Source: Bacillus_P idriensis_A
GTDB taxonomy: Bacteria > Bacillota > Bacilli > Bacillales > Bacillaceae
NCBI RefSeq assembly: GCF_050483325.1
Contig: NZ_JBCMYF010000029.1
Location: forward strand, 1 to 64,000
Length of the DNA stretch: 64,000 nt
Direction: 5' to 3'
Below are positions 42,563-52,057 of the stretch, piece by piece. The position numbers and the translations under genes are program-made. How positions within the stretch are numbered: the stretch's first letter is position 1; each line of letters opens with the position of its first letter. The notes under the pieces were generated by a model. That model saw nothing but the letters and a program-made list of their open reading frames with translations, made no database searches and was not told where the DNA came from.

Positions 42563-43941
42563 ATGAATAATACCATCTTTACTTTTAAAGATAACTCTCC
42601 AAAATACAAACAAATCCACGAAAAATTTAAATCTTTTATTGAACAAGGAGATATTCTGGCAAATGAGCAATTGCCCTCCGTTCGTCAACTTGCAGATTCC
42701 TTACAAGTAAGCCGTAATACAACTTTAATGGCATATGAACAGTTTGTTGCTGAAGGGTATATTCGTGGAGAGGGACGAAAAGGTTATTTTGCAAATGAGT
42801 TAGAACCCCTAATATTTCAGGAGATATAAATTCTCATAATAAAGAGCAAATGGAGTCGAAGAAACCTCCAGTGGTTAATTTCAGGGCAGATGCTGTGGAT
42901 CAAACACATTTCCCACTGAAAATTTGGAGAAGAATTTCCAATCAAGTATTAACACTACAGGATAGCTTTCGATACGGAGAACCATTTGGGGAAAAATGCC
43001 TGCGTGAACAAATCTCCACATATCTATTTCAATCACGCGGAGTAAAAACAAATGCAGATGCAATTACTGTTGGAAGTAGTACCCAACAAATGCTTGTATA
43101 TCTTGGACATGTAATGAAGGATGAATTCCAGAATATTATAGTTGAAGACCCTGGTTATGATGGTGCTAAGGAGGCTTTTCAATTTCATCGTTTTACATTT
43201 GAAACTTTGCCTGTTTATGAAACAGGTGCTGATCTTTCACAATTAGAACAAATGAAATCACGATTAATATATGTAACCCCCTCCCATCAAAGTCCAATTG
43301 GAGTAAGCATGTCTATTCAACAACGGCAAATGCTTATTCATTGGGCTAACGAGATCCGGGGATATATTATCGAAGATGATTACGATAGTGAGTTTCGCTA
43401 CACACAAAGGCCATTCCCTGCTCTTGCGTCTATTGATTCTGCAAGAGTTATCTATCTAGGGAATTTTTCGAAGGCATTTCTCCCGGGAATCCGTTTAAGT
43501 TATATGGTGTTGCCCCAACCCATTTTAAATCATTATAAAGATAAATTTCTTCAATTTGAAAGTACTACTTCAATTCTTAGCCAACTCACAATGGCTAAAT
43601 TTATGGAAGAGGGGGAATGGAATCGCCATATTAAACGCATGCGTCTGGTTTATAAACGAAAAATGAAGCACTTAGTATCAATATTGAAAAAAGAGTTTGA
43701 TCGAAGTATCTCCATTATTGGTCAACAGTCTGGATTGTACTTATTAGTGAAAGTACATCTTAATCACTCAGAAGAATGGTTAATCAGGCAGGCTTCCTTT
43801 TATGGCGTTAAAGTTTATCCGATCTCACTTTACGTTATAAAAAACAATTCCGATAAACCAATTATTAAGCTTGGCTTTAACAATCTTTCTCAAGATGAAA
43901 TTACGAGAGGTGTGAAACTCTTAAAAAAGGCTTGGTCATAA
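42563..43941 (+). pseudogene. MocR-type GntR/aminotransferase regulator, frameshifted
   Basis: The first frame (42563-42829) encodes a GntR winged helix (LPSVRQLADSLQVSRNTTLMAYEQFVAEGYI). The second (effectively open from about 42820 to 43941) encodes an aspartate-aminotransferase fold, with the PLP-lysine motif LGNFSKAFLPGIRLSYMVLP. Joined, they give a normal MocR/PdxR-like protein of about 458 residues. A single-base shift near 42815-42830, in the interdomain linker, separates them, and the second frame has no ribosome binding site. Either recently inactivated or a sequencing error. It is divergent from the PaiB-like gene. Confidence 0.85.
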
Positions 43942-44204
43942 AAACCTTCTCATAGTCCTATTAGTAGCTTAATGCTGACAACATATTTCCTTTTAATAAA
44001 GTCTATTGTTAAATAAATGACAGGTTAATATGGAGGTCGTATTACAGTTCGAAACGATAATGTGTTAAGGAAAAAGGTTAAGTAATTATATAAAGTATAA
44101 AGAGAAAAAATAAACACGCCTAAATAAAACTGTTCTTATTCTAAAAGTCAATTATTATTCGCTTAATTCAGATATAGACACGCTTTATTTATTGTTTGGT
44201 TTAC
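43942..44204. other. AT-rich intergenic stretch
   Basis: No gene, terminator or palindrome that I can support. A GGAGG at about 44031 has no usable start codon after it. Confidence 0.5.
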
Positions 44205-44975
44205 TTAATGCATTTTGAGTACTTTTAATGCATTCTTCATCTTTATTATATAGTTCTTATCCTGGTTAGAACATTGAAACGAAATACCATTGATTCCATT
44301 TTGGCTTAATAAATCTTTTTCTTTTAGAAGGTTAGAAAGTCTTTCTATGGTACCCTTATTACCATCAATAAGATGAATGTGAGGGGGCAGCAATTTCTTT
44401 AATATAGGCTTATAATAAGGGAAATGAGTGCAACCTAAAACAACCGTACCATATTGGTTTAAATCAAATTCTTCTAGCTTGGAACTAAAATACGGACTTA
44501 ATTCATCCCAATTAAAGTTTAGCTCTTCACAGAATTCAACTAATTCTGGGAGAGGTAATGGGTCAACAATTGAATCTTTATCAATCCTGGTGATTAATTT
44601 TCTATATTTCAATTCTTTTAATGTTAAGTCTGTAGCACAAACAAGCACTCTTTTATCCATTGAACTACTTAATTTAATAGCAGGCTTTTCAGCAGGCTCC
44701 ATTCCAATGATTGGAATATCGTAAGTAGACCTTAATTCGTTAATAGAGATGCTAGTAGCTGTATTACAAGCAATAACAAGGGCTTTAACCTCTTGCTTAA
44801 GGATATCTTCTACTGCAGTTTGGACATGTTTATTTACTTCTTCTTTTGTCTTGGTTCCATATGGGACGTTGCGTGTATCAGCATAATATAAAAAATCTTC
44901 GTTTGGAAAATGTTTTATTGCTTCATTTAATACTGATATTCCTCCAATGCCAGAGTCAAAAAAGCCAATTCTCAT
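44205..44975 (-). CDS. murI: Glutamate racemase
   Basis: The product of 256 residues starts at ATG 44975 with AAGGTGA upstream. It shows FFDSGIGG (5-12), the first catalytic cysteine in LVIACNTATS (C70) and the second in VVLGCTHFPYY. The enzyme converts L- to D-glutamate for peptidoglycan, or for poly-gamma-glutamate in some bacilli. Bacilli often carry two copies (RacE and YrpC in B. subtilis), and its place in an accessory region suggests this is the extra one. A single-gene unit. Confidence 0.92.
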   Translation of the reverse strand: MRIGFFDSGIGGISVLNEAIKHFPNEDFLYYADTRNVPYGTKTKEEVNKHVQTAVEDILKQEVKALVIACNTATSISINELRSTYDIPIIGMEPAEKPAIKLSSSMDKRVLVCATDLTLKELKYRKLITRIDKDSIVDPLPLPELVEFCEELNFNWDELSPYFSSKLEEFDLNQYGTVVLGCTHFPYYKPILKKLLPPHIHLIDGNKGTIERLSNLLKEKDLLSQNGINGISFQCSNQDKNYIIKMKNALKVLKMH

Positions 44976-45106
44976 GTTGTTCACCTTACAATTCAAATAT
45001 TTTTTCACATCATTTATTATACCTTTAGAGTAAATGATTGAATAGGAAAAGCCCAATTCTATAGATTCAAACGATAATTACTATAGAAAGAGGCTTATTT
45101 GTTGAT

Positions 45107-46192
45107 TTAACTATAATTGAGTGTTTTTAGAATATTTTCTGCTTGTTGCATAGTAGCTTTCACTAGATCAGCTGCTGTTTTATCTCTTTTTAATAGCCTT
45201 GTACTTTGACCGCACCATAAAGACATATACTCTCTATTACCTAACTTAGCTGCAGCTTTTCGAATATCTCCCGTAATGGTATTTTGTGTAGGAAAACATA
45301 GAGGTTGAATCTTAGAAGTTTCAAACTCCTTAATAAAAGTATTGGCTATTCCTCGCGCGGGACGACCTGAGAAATGTTTAGTGAGAACCGTGCTTTCTTC
45401 ATTACTTTCGTGAAGAGCCTCTTTATAACAAGGATGTGCTCCAGATTCTTGTGTCGCTAAAAAGGCCGTTCCCATTTGTACACCACTCGCTCCCAAAGAT
45501 AAAGCCGCAATTAATCCTCGTCCATCCATAATTCCACCAGTGGCAATGACAGGAACATCCACTTGATCCACTATTTGAGGTACAAGTGAAAAGAGCCCAA
45601 TATTAGCTCCGTAAGGATGCTCATTTACATCAAATGTTCCTCGATGACCACCTGCTTCACTTCCTTGAGCTATAATCACATCCGTCCCCTGTTCTTGTGC
45701 AGTTAGGGCTTCTTTGACTGTTGTAACCATTGTCATAACTTTTATGTTATTTTCTTTTGCTATTTTCATCGCATAAGGTGGAAGAACACCAAAAGCTGTG
45801 CTTACGATAGGTACTTGTTCTTCTACCAATACTTTAAACTGCTCTTTAAATAAATTTTTAGTTTTGACTTCCTGTTCAACACGCTTAATAGATAAAACGC
45901 CTCGCATCGTATCTAATAATTGCTGAACCTCTTCTAACCCACCCGTATTATCTGCCATTTCAGTAGCAAAAAGATTAACGGCAAAGGGCCTTTTGGTATA
46001 TTTTCGAATCTCTGTCACAGCTTGTCGGATATCCTCTGGATGCATATAAGCAGCACCTAATGTTCCAAGCCCCCCTGCTTTACATACGTTTACAATGAGA
46101 TTTACTGTTGTAATTTTATCTCCCGCCATACCAGCCTGTATAATGGGTACCTTAATATCTAAAATTTCACAAACACGATTATCTAAATTCAT
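45107..46192 (-). CDS. Nitronate monooxygenase (2-nitropropane dioxygenase family)
   Basis: The 361-residue FMN TIM-barrel protein shows VPIIQAGMAG near the N-terminus, GGLGTLGAAYM (about 40-50), the family motif QGSEAGGHRGTF (about 178-189), the FMN-phosphate segment PVIATGGIMDGRGLIAALSLGASGVQMGTAF, and SGRPARGIAN. It would oxidise nitronates such as propionate-3-nitronate; FabK enoyl-ACP reductases share the fold, but this one lacks neighbouring fatty-acid genes. GGGGGAG precedes the ATG. Divergent from a LysR gene that probably regulates it. Confidence 0.9.
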   Translation of the reverse strand: MNLDNRVCEILDIKVPIIQAGMAGDKITTVNLIVNVCKAGGLGTLGAAYMHPEDIRQAVTEIRKYTKRPFAVNLFATEMADNTGGLEEVQQLLDTMRGVLSIKRVEQEVKTKNLFKEQFKVLVEEQVPIVSTAFGVLPPYAMKIAKENNIKVMTMVTTVKEALTAQEQGTDVIIAQGSEAGGHRGTFDVNEHPYGANIGLFSLVPQIVDQVDVPVIATGGIMDGRGLIAALSLGASGVQMGTAFLATQESGAHPCYKEALHESNEESTVLTKHFSGRPARGIANTFIKEFETSKIQPLCFPTQNTITGDIRKAAAKLGNREYMSLWCGQSTRLLKRDKTAADLVKATMQQAENILKTLNYS

Positions 46193-46333
46193 TTTTCTCC
46201 CCCAGGTTATGAAGTAGACTACACGAGTTGTATTAAGATTTAAATAAATGATGTGGTCTGGTAGTTAATTCATTTTTATTAAGAGCACATGTGAGACTCA
46301 TAAAAGATGCTCCATATTTATCATATACGTTTT

Positions 46334-46364
46334 TATCTATATGGTATAATTCGAAATATAGATA
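46334..46364. promoter_or_regulatory. Inverted repeat between nitronate monooxygenase and LysR genes
   Basis: TATCTATA (46334-46341) and TATAGATA (46357-46364) form a perfect 8-bp inverted repeat 15 bp apart, in the divergent region. A likely LysR binding site. Confidence 0.6.
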
Positions 46365-46413
46365 TTTGCCATCGTTTTAACAGATGGCAAAGAGAAATTA
46401 AGTGTGAAAAAAC

Positions 46414-47292
46414 ATGGATATTCAATCCTTGCGTATTTTTAAGTCTGTTGCTGAGTATGGGAGTATCTCAAAGGCTGCAAAAGAGCTAAATTATGCACAG
46501 TCTAATATTACGACTCGGATGAAACAGTTAGAAAACAGCCTACAAACGGTCTTATTTTATCGACATAACAAAGGGATTACACTAACAGCAAAAGGAGAAG
46601 TATTAATAACTTATGCTGATAATATTTTTCGTCTTTTAGATGAAACAAAAGAAGTAATGAGGGACCAAGAAGAGCCTCAAGGTCCCTTAGGTATCGGTTC
46701 AATGGAGACAACGGCTGCCGTTCATTTGCCTAGGTTTCTCTCTAAGTACCACTCTGCCTATCCTCAAGTAGATTTAAACTTAAAAACGGGGCCTACAAGT
46801 CAGCATATTGAAGCAGTGTTAAATTATAAATTAGACGGTGCATTTGTCTCTGGACCTCTATCTCATCCTGAGCTTATTACAAAGAAAGTTTTCAGTGAAG
46901 AATTAGTACTGGTAGGAAATTCGTTACTTTCTCAATCTTTAAAATCTAATAAAGTTGATGATTTGACACTGTTAGTTTTACACAAAGGTTGTTTTTATCG
47001 TGAGAAGTTAAAGCATTGGTTACATGAAGAAGGAGTGATACCTTCTAAAGTTATGGAGTTTGGTTCCTTGGATGCGCTTATGGGATGTATAGCAGCTGGA
47101 CTGGGAGTTACTTTACTACCCCTGTCTATTGTACAAAGATATAGCTATCTAGAGGAGGTTACTCATTATCCTATTCCAGAAAAATTTTCGCTAGTCGACA
47201 CGCTTTTTATCTATCGTACTAATGCCACTTTCTCTACGCCTCTTATTAAATTTGTAGAAATGTTTCAAGAGGAGAGGATTAGTCCTCTATAA
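46414..47292 (+). CDS. LysR-family transcriptional regulator (3 of 4)
   Basis: The 292-residue protein has an N-terminal LysR helix-turn-helix (MDIQSLRIFKSVAEYGSISKAAKELNYAQSNITTRMKQLE) and an effector domain with GPLGIGSMETTAAVHLPRFL (about 89-108) and LDGAFVSGPLSHPEL. It is a close paralogue of the LysR protein encoded at 49168-50037; the two share NYAQSN.T, LFYRHN.GITLT and GSMETTAA. Divergent from the nitronate monooxygenase gene and upstream of an MFS gene. The ribosome binding site before ATG 46414 is weak. Confidence 0.92.
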   Translation: MDIQSLRIFKSVAEYGSISKAAKELNYAQSNITTRMKQLENSLQTVLFYRHNKGITLTAKGEVLITYADNIFRLLDETKEVMRDQEEPQGPLGIGSMETTAAVHLPRFLSKYHSAYPQVDLNLKTGPTSQHIEAVLNYKLDGAFVSGPLSHPELITKKVFSEELVLVGNSLLSQSLKSNKVDDLTLLVLHKGCFYREKLKHWLHEEGVIPSKVMEFGSLDALMGCIAAGLGVTLLPLSIVQRYSYLEEVTHYPIPEKFSLVDTLFIYRTNATFSTPLIKFVEMFQEERISPL

Positions 47293-47684
47293 TATCCTAG
47301 AGGAGGAGAAGAGACTTTCATCCTCGTTATATGGATAAAGGTTTCCACACAACTATAGCGTGGGTTCATAATTAGAAAGTGTGTACATATATGGAATAAA
47401 CCCCGCCATAGTAATTGAATTTATCACATTTTATTTAATAAAAAGCCCTTTGCTTTTAAGCAAAGGGCTCTTACGTATGTGTGAATATAGTAGTGCAGAA
47501 TGATCTATAGACTTGAACTAAAAAATTATAAATGTGCTAGCAGATTCATTGAGAAGCCAGTGATGCAAATTTTAATGAATTTTGATATCTGTTTTAAAGA
47601 TATCTGATATCTATTTTATGTATTTTATTATATATCAAAATAGAGATATGCTGAAATAGTAACATTTTTTAAGGAGATGAGATC
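47293..47684 (+). other. Intergenic region with terminator and GATATC repeats
   Basis: AGCCCTTTGC (47444-47453) pairs with GCAAAGGGCT (47460-47469), a likely end of the LysR transcript. Ahead of the MFS gene, GATATCT occurs three times (47584, 47599, 47606), and TATCTATTTT is mirrored by AAAATAGAGATA near 47637-47648. These resemble the LysR sites at 46334 and 50060. Confidence 0.6.
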
Positions 47685-48890
47685 TTGATTAAAATATTAG
47701 TTGGTGGAATATTATCGTTAGTTATTGCAATGGGCATTGCAAGGTTTTCCTATACGCCTATTCTGCCTCTTATGCAAAGCGACATGTCATTTTCAAATAA
47801 AGTAGCTGGTTATCTCGCTACAAGCAACTACGCAGGGTATCTAATTGGAGCCGTTTTAGTAGGGATCCTCCCTTTAAAACAGCGTAGAAGAGCATTTTTA
47901 AGATTAAGTCTAATCCTCAGTGTAATTACCACTGCAGGTATGGGGTTATTTCAAATGTATTCAGCATGGTATATTTTTCGCTTTGTATCTGGGTTTTCTA
48001 GTGCGTTTGTACTTGTGCTAGCTTCAAGTATTGTATTAGATAAACTTGCTGAAAAGGAAAAAACAAACTGGTCTGGACTTTTCTATGGAGGAGTTGGAGT
48101 TGGGATTTTTCTTACTGGAATCGTTATTCCTAGTTTGAATCATTATTTTAAATGGGAAGGAGCATGGATTGGGCTCTCTATTCTAAGTATTATATTAACT
48201 TTCCTAGTATGGGTTTGGTTAAAAGATGAGACCTCTAGTTCTACTCAGAATAAGAAGAAGGAGATGCCTGCTCATGCCCCTCCAACAAAATGGATTCCTT
48301 GGTTGATTATAGCCTACGGGCTAGAGGGTCTCGGGTATATTGTAACGGGTACCTTTATTATATCTATTGCAGGACAAATACCAAATTTTAATGGCGATGC
48401 AACTTTTATATGGATGATAGTCGGTTTAGCTGCCATTCCATCTTGTATTATTTGGTCTTCACTTTCCAAAAAAATGGGGGTTGTGAAATGCTTAGTTGTT
48501 GCTATGCTATTACAAGCATTTGGCATTGTAATTCCTGTATTATTAATGACTAAAATAGGTTTAATTGTAAGCGCACTATTGTTTGGAGCAACATTTATGG
48601 GAATCACAACACTTGCTACAACATTAGCAAGCCGAATTACTCCAAAGAATAGTAGTCGTATCATTGGTTACCTCACAGCTATTTATGCTGCTGGTCAAAT
48701 GATAGGCCCAATGCTTGCTGGACACCTTGCTTCTGCTAATAATAATTATAATTCGGCTTTAATTTGGGCCGCAATTGTTGTATTAATTGGATCTCTCTTT
48801 TTATTAACAGGGATTCGATTTGATAACAAACCGGTTAAAATTGTAATTACAGAGAGTTCGGCAGAGAATGTATCTAATGAGGACAAATAA
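47685..48890 (+). CDS. MFS transporter, YbfB/YjiJ family
   Basis: The 401-residue protein has twelve helices and the YbfB/YjiJ-type opening AMGIARFSYTPILPLMQ (about 15-31), with NYAGYLIGAVL in helix 2 and RFVSGFSSAFVLVLASS in helix 4. Members are predicted sugar or aromatic-compound exporters. The start is TTG 47685 with AAGGAGATGA upstream. It lies between two paralogous LysR genes, with LysR-type repeats in its promoter region. Confidence 0.9.
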   Translation: MIKILVGGILSLVIAMGIARFSYTPILPLMQSDMSFSNKVAGYLATSNYAGYLIGAVLVGILPLKQRRRAFLRLSLILSVITTAGMGLFQMYSAWYIFRFVSGFSSAFVLVLASSIVLDKLAEKEKTNWSGLFYGGVGVGIFLTGIVIPSLNHYFKWEGAWIGLSILSIILTFLVWVWLKDETSSSTQNKKKEMPAHAPPTKWIPWLIIAYGLEGLGYIVTGTFIISIAGQIPNFNGDATFIWMIVGLAAIPSCIIWSSLSKKMGVVKCLVVAMLLQAFGIVIPVLLMTKIGLIVSALLFGATFMGITTLATTLASRITPKNSSRIIGYLTAIYAAGQMIGPMLAGHLASANNNYNSALIWAAIVVLIGSLFLLTGIRFDNKPVKIVITESSAENVSNEDK

Positions 48891-49083
48891 CTTTTAGGTG
48901 TCTAATAAGTACTAATAGGACATAGTGAAGAAGGAAGTAGTAGAAGCGAAAGAACAATTTAAAGTATTTCTTTGTTTGTATGCCTTTGTTTGAGTCATTT
49001 TGATAACTACAGGTTGAATAAATAAAAGATATTCATACCAGTCTTATAAGACAAAATCCTTGATATGATAGCTTTTTGAACAT

Positions 49084-49126
49084 AAAGAGAATCACTCTAA
49101 AAGATTTTAGAGTGATTCTCTTTCAT
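49084..49126. terminator. Bidirectional terminator between MFS and LysR genes
   Basis: AAAGAGAATCACTCTAAAA (49084-49102) pairs with TTTTAGAGTGATTCTCTTT (49105-49123), a perfect 19-bp stem between convergent genes. The 200 bp before it hold nothing else I can support. Confidence 0.85.
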
Positions 49127-49167
49127 TTAGAAAATAAGCTGTAGTGATTTTACAGAAAAGATTTACT

Positions 49168-50037
49168 TTACCCTAATTCTGATTTCATTTTCTCTAGAAA
49201 TGTTGATAAAGCAGGAGTAACTAACGTATCTTTTCGTCGAATAAACAATGTTTTTACCAGTGTCTGTTTGTCTGGAAGAGAATGAATCCGAACACGACCT
49301 TGCTCTTCGTATAGTTTTGCAATAGAACGGGGGAAAAAGGAAACTCCTAATCCAGCACTAACACAGCCAATTATAGCTTCCATGACCCCAAATTCCATTA
49401 ATTTTGTTGGAATTATTCCCTCTTCCTGAAGAATAGAGTTAAATTTGGATCGATAAGAACACCCTTCTCGAAATACAAGCATTGTATACATACTAATATC
49501 TTGAATAGAAACGATAGAAGAGTGTGAAGGAGCTGTTACAAGTACAAGTTCTTCTTCTATTATTTCGTCCTGAACTAATTCAGGGTGATCAATCGGTCCT
49601 GAGATGAATGCCCCGTCTAACTCATAGTGTAGAACTGCTTGTATATGTTGCTCTGTAGGTCCCGTTACTAACGATAAGTCCACATCTGGATAATCAGCAT
49701 GGTAATCAGCGAGAACTTTAGGTAACCAAATAGCTGCTGTGGTTTCCATAGAACCAATGCGAAGAGGGCCAGAGGGGACAGAGGATTCGTTTAATACTAC
49801 TCTAGCCTCTTTAATCGTATTTAAAATCTTTTCTGTATAAGAGACAAAAACTTGACCAGAAGGTGTAAGAGTAATCCCTCGATTATGACGGTAAAATAAC
49901 TGGGTGTTTAAATCCTTTTCTAACTGCTGTATTTTATTTGTCACATTAGATTGAGCATAATTTAATTTTTGAGCTGCCTGGGAAATGCTTCCTTCTTGAG
50001 CAGTTGTCAAAAAAACGCGAAGTAATTGAATATCCAT
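49168..50037 (-). CDS. LysR-family transcriptional regulator (4 of 4)
   Basis: The product of 289 residues starts at ATG 50037 with a perfect AGGAGG upstream. The helix-turn-helix MDIQLLRVFLTTAQEGSISQAAQKLNYAQSNVTNKIQQLE and effector start GPLRIGSMETTAAIWLPKVL mark it as the paralogue of the LysR protein at 46414-47292. It is divergent from the alpha/beta hydrolase gene, with a TATCTC-N5-GAGATA site between, so it probably controls the hydrolase and perhaps the following genes. Confidence 0.93.
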   Translation of the reverse strand: MDIQLLRVFLTTAQEGSISQAAQKLNYAQSNVTNKIQQLEKDLNTQLFYRHNRGITLTPSGQVFVSYTEKILNTIKEARVVLNESSVPSGPLRIGSMETTAAIWLPKVLADYHADYPDVDLSLVTGPTEQHIQAVLHYELDGAFISGPIDHPELVQDEIIEEELVLVTAPSHSSIVSIQDISMYTMLVFREGCSYRSKFNSILQEEGIIPTKLMEFGVMEAIIGCVSAGLGVSFFPRSIAKLYEEQGRVRIHSLPDKQTLVKTLFIRRKDTLVTPALSTFLEKMKSELG

Positions 50038-50059
50038 GTTGCCTCCTAACTTAACCTGA

Positions 50060-50076
50060 TATCTCATTTAGAGATA
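50060..50076. promoter_or_regulatory. LysR-type operator between LysR and hydrolase genes
   Basis: TATCTC (50060-50065), five bases, and GAGATA (50071-50076) form a perfect dyad that contains the T-N11-A LysR box. A further half-site CTATCTC follows at about 50081. Confidence 0.65.
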
Positions 50077-50267
50077 CCCCCTATCTCAGTATTGAATTAT
50101 ACATGATGGGTAAACCTATTATAAACTATAGGTGTTGATTTAAAAACTTATTGAACAGAAACTGCAATAGGAAAGTCTAACTGAAAATGAAGTCCTTATT
50201 GATAATAGCTAAATCAAAGGGATTTGATAACTTTAATGTTTATAACAATTAGGATAGGAGAGTGTAT

Positions 50268-51122
50268 ATGGCAACATATCATACTTTAGAAGTGCAAGGT
50301 TTAAATATATTTTATCGCAAGGCAGGGAATCCAGATAAACCAACAATTTTATTGTTGCATGGTTTTCCATCTGCAAGCCATATGTTCCGAGAGCTTATTC
50401 CGGTTCTAGAAAAAGATTATTATGTAATTGCCCCGGATTATCCTGGTTTTGGAAACACAACATCGCCTGATCGAGAGGAATTCGACTATACATTTGATCA
50501 TATTACCGAGGTAATTGAAGCTTTTGTTAATAAATTAGAACTTGATAAGTATGCTCTATACGTTTTTGATTATGGTGGGCCTATTGGTTTTCGTTTAGCT
50601 ATGCATAACCCAGAACGTGTAACAGCAATTATTAGTCAAAACGGAAACATTTATAGAGAAGGTTTGGGATCGAAATGGGCGACTAGAGAAGAATACTGGG
50701 AAAATCCGACACCTGAAAAAAGACAAAGTTATCGATCGGCTTTCGCACCAGAAACCATTAAGCATCAGTATATTGATGGGACGCAGGAAAATAAAGTTTC
50801 TCCAGACGGTTATACTCTTGATATTGCTTATATGGAACGACCAGATAATGATGAAAAACAGTTAGATCTAATATTTGATTATCAAACCAATGTAAAGATG
50901 TACCCTGAATTTCAACAATATCTTCGCAAGCATCAACCACCCTTATTAGCAGTGTGGGGTAAAAATGATGTTTCCTTCATTCCAGAGGGAGCCAAAGCTT
51001 TCAAAAAGGATTTACCTAACGCAGAAATTCACTTAGTAGACAGTGGCCACTTTGCCCTAGAAACACATACAAATGAAATTGGTGAATTAATGTTAGATTT
51101 CTTGAAAAATAATGGGATCTAA
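50268..51122 (+). CDS. Alpha/beta hydrolase (epoxide hydrolase / haloalkane dehalogenase type)
   Basis: The product of 284 residues has the oxyanion motif LLHGFPSASHMFRELIP, a nucleophile elbow VFDYGGPIGFRLA with Asp rather than Ser (about residue 101), the acid in VWGKNDVSF, and the catalytic His in DSGHFALE. An Asp nucleophile points to epoxide hydrolase or haloalkane dehalogenase chemistry. The start is ATG 50268, since AGGAG lies 7 nt upstream; GTG 50262 is too close. Divergent from the LysR gene. Confidence 0.92.
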   Translation: MATYHTLEVQGLNIFYRKAGNPDKPTILLLHGFPSASHMFRELIPVLEKDYYVIAPDYPGFGNTTSPDREEFDYTFDHITEVIEAFVNKLELDKYALYVFDYGGPIGFRLAMHNPERVTAIISQNGNIYREGLGSKWATREEYWENPTPEKRQSYRSAFAPETIKHQYIDGTQENKVSPDGYTLDIAYMERPDNDEKQLDLIFDYQTNVKMYPEFQQYLRKHQPPLLAVWGKNDVSFIPEGAKAFKKDLPNAEIHLVDSGHFALETHTNEIGELMLDFLKNNGI

Positions 51123-51405
51123 TGCGTCAATAAGTTTAAATATGTAATTGTCCAATTTTTTTGCACTAGAACTCGGAATTGGCTCACGTGGATCTTAGCT
51201 TGATATTTAAAACATGATTTAGTTAACGTTTTAATTCCAGGAACAAAGGAAGCAAACTAAATACTAAGCAATTTAAAAATATGAGATGTTCATTTAATAG
51301 GTGAAGAGATTAAAGAAATTGACCGAATTTTTTGATAAAAACAAGTTAATTCTAATTACGATATAAATTAACGCGACTAAATACTGACTTTGGAGGTTAT
51401 TTAAT
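51123..51405 (+). other. Intergenic stretch between hydrolase and tautomerase genes
   Basis: No intact gene. A short frame near 51300-51335 reads IGEEIKEIDRIF and may be decayed coding DNA, too short to assign. Confidence 0.4.
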
Positions 51406-51795
51406 ATGCCATTAATTAGATTCGATGTAATAGAAGGGCGAGACGATAAATCGTTAAGAAACCTATTAGACGCTTCTCATCGGGCAATGGTTAAAGCTTT
51501 TGGTGTTCCTGTAAGGGATCGTTATCAAATCATTCACCAACATCCTGCTCATGAGTTAATTATAGAAGATACTGGATTAGGTTTTGAGAGAAGTAAAAAC
51601 CTAGTAGTAATAAGCTTAACTAGTAAGCAAAGAACCGATGAACAAAAGAAGAACTTATATAAACTTTTGGTTCAAGAGCTTGGAGAAAGTTGTGGAATAG
51701 AGCCGAATGATATTATGGTTTCTATTGTTACTAACGGGGATGCTGATTGGAGCTTTGGACTAGGTGAGGCTCAGTTTTTAAACGGTAAATTATAA
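51406..51795 (+). CDS. Tautomerase-family protein
   Basis: The 129-residue protein begins MPLIRFDV, leaving Pro as the N-terminal catalytic base after Met removal, as in the tautomerase/MIF superfamily. Later it has LLDASHRAMVKAFGVPVRDRYQIIHQH and NGDADWSFGLGEAQF. Its length is that of the longer single-chain members (fused beta-alpha-beta units). It would tautomerise or dehalogenate a small keto-enol compound. Its neighbours suggest a degradative role. GGAGG lies 10 nt before the ATG. Confidence 0.9.
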   Translation: MPLIRFDVIEGRDDKSLRNLLDASHRAMVKAFGVPVRDRYQIIHQHPAHELIIEDTGLGFERSKNLVVISLTSKQRTDEQKKNLYKLLVQELGESCGIEPNDIMVSIVTNGDADWSFGLGEAQFLNGKL

Positions 51796-51802
51796 ATGGA
51801 AA

Positions 51803-51836
51803 TTCCTTTGTAAATAAAATTTTATTTACAAAGGAA
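51803..51836. terminator. Perfect 34-bp palindrome after the tautomerase gene
   Basis: TTCCTTTGTAAATAAAA (51803-51819) is followed directly by its reverse complement (51820-51836). It lies 8 bp after the tautomerase stop and would form a long AU-rich hairpin. It lacks a T-tail, so termination is less certain than hairpin formation. Confidence 0.6.
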
Positions 51837-52057
51837 ACCCATAGATTAGAAGGTCTACGGATTGCTTAGTAGTTTAAATAGGGTTAGTTCTATCCTATAC
51901 AGTTTAAAAACAGTATAGATTGAAAAATGAAACTCCAATGTGAAAATTACCTATAGACTTACAAGAACAGTATAGAATTGGATAAATTCAGGTGCAGTAA
52001 ATAGAGTATTCAGTGCCAGTACATATTACAAACTTCTTAAAAGGTGGATGGTGTAAC

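Noticed and set aside
43942..44204. Riboswitch or T-box leader
   Set aside because: No conserved T-box, specifier stem or known riboswitch core could be recognised here or in the other long leaders.
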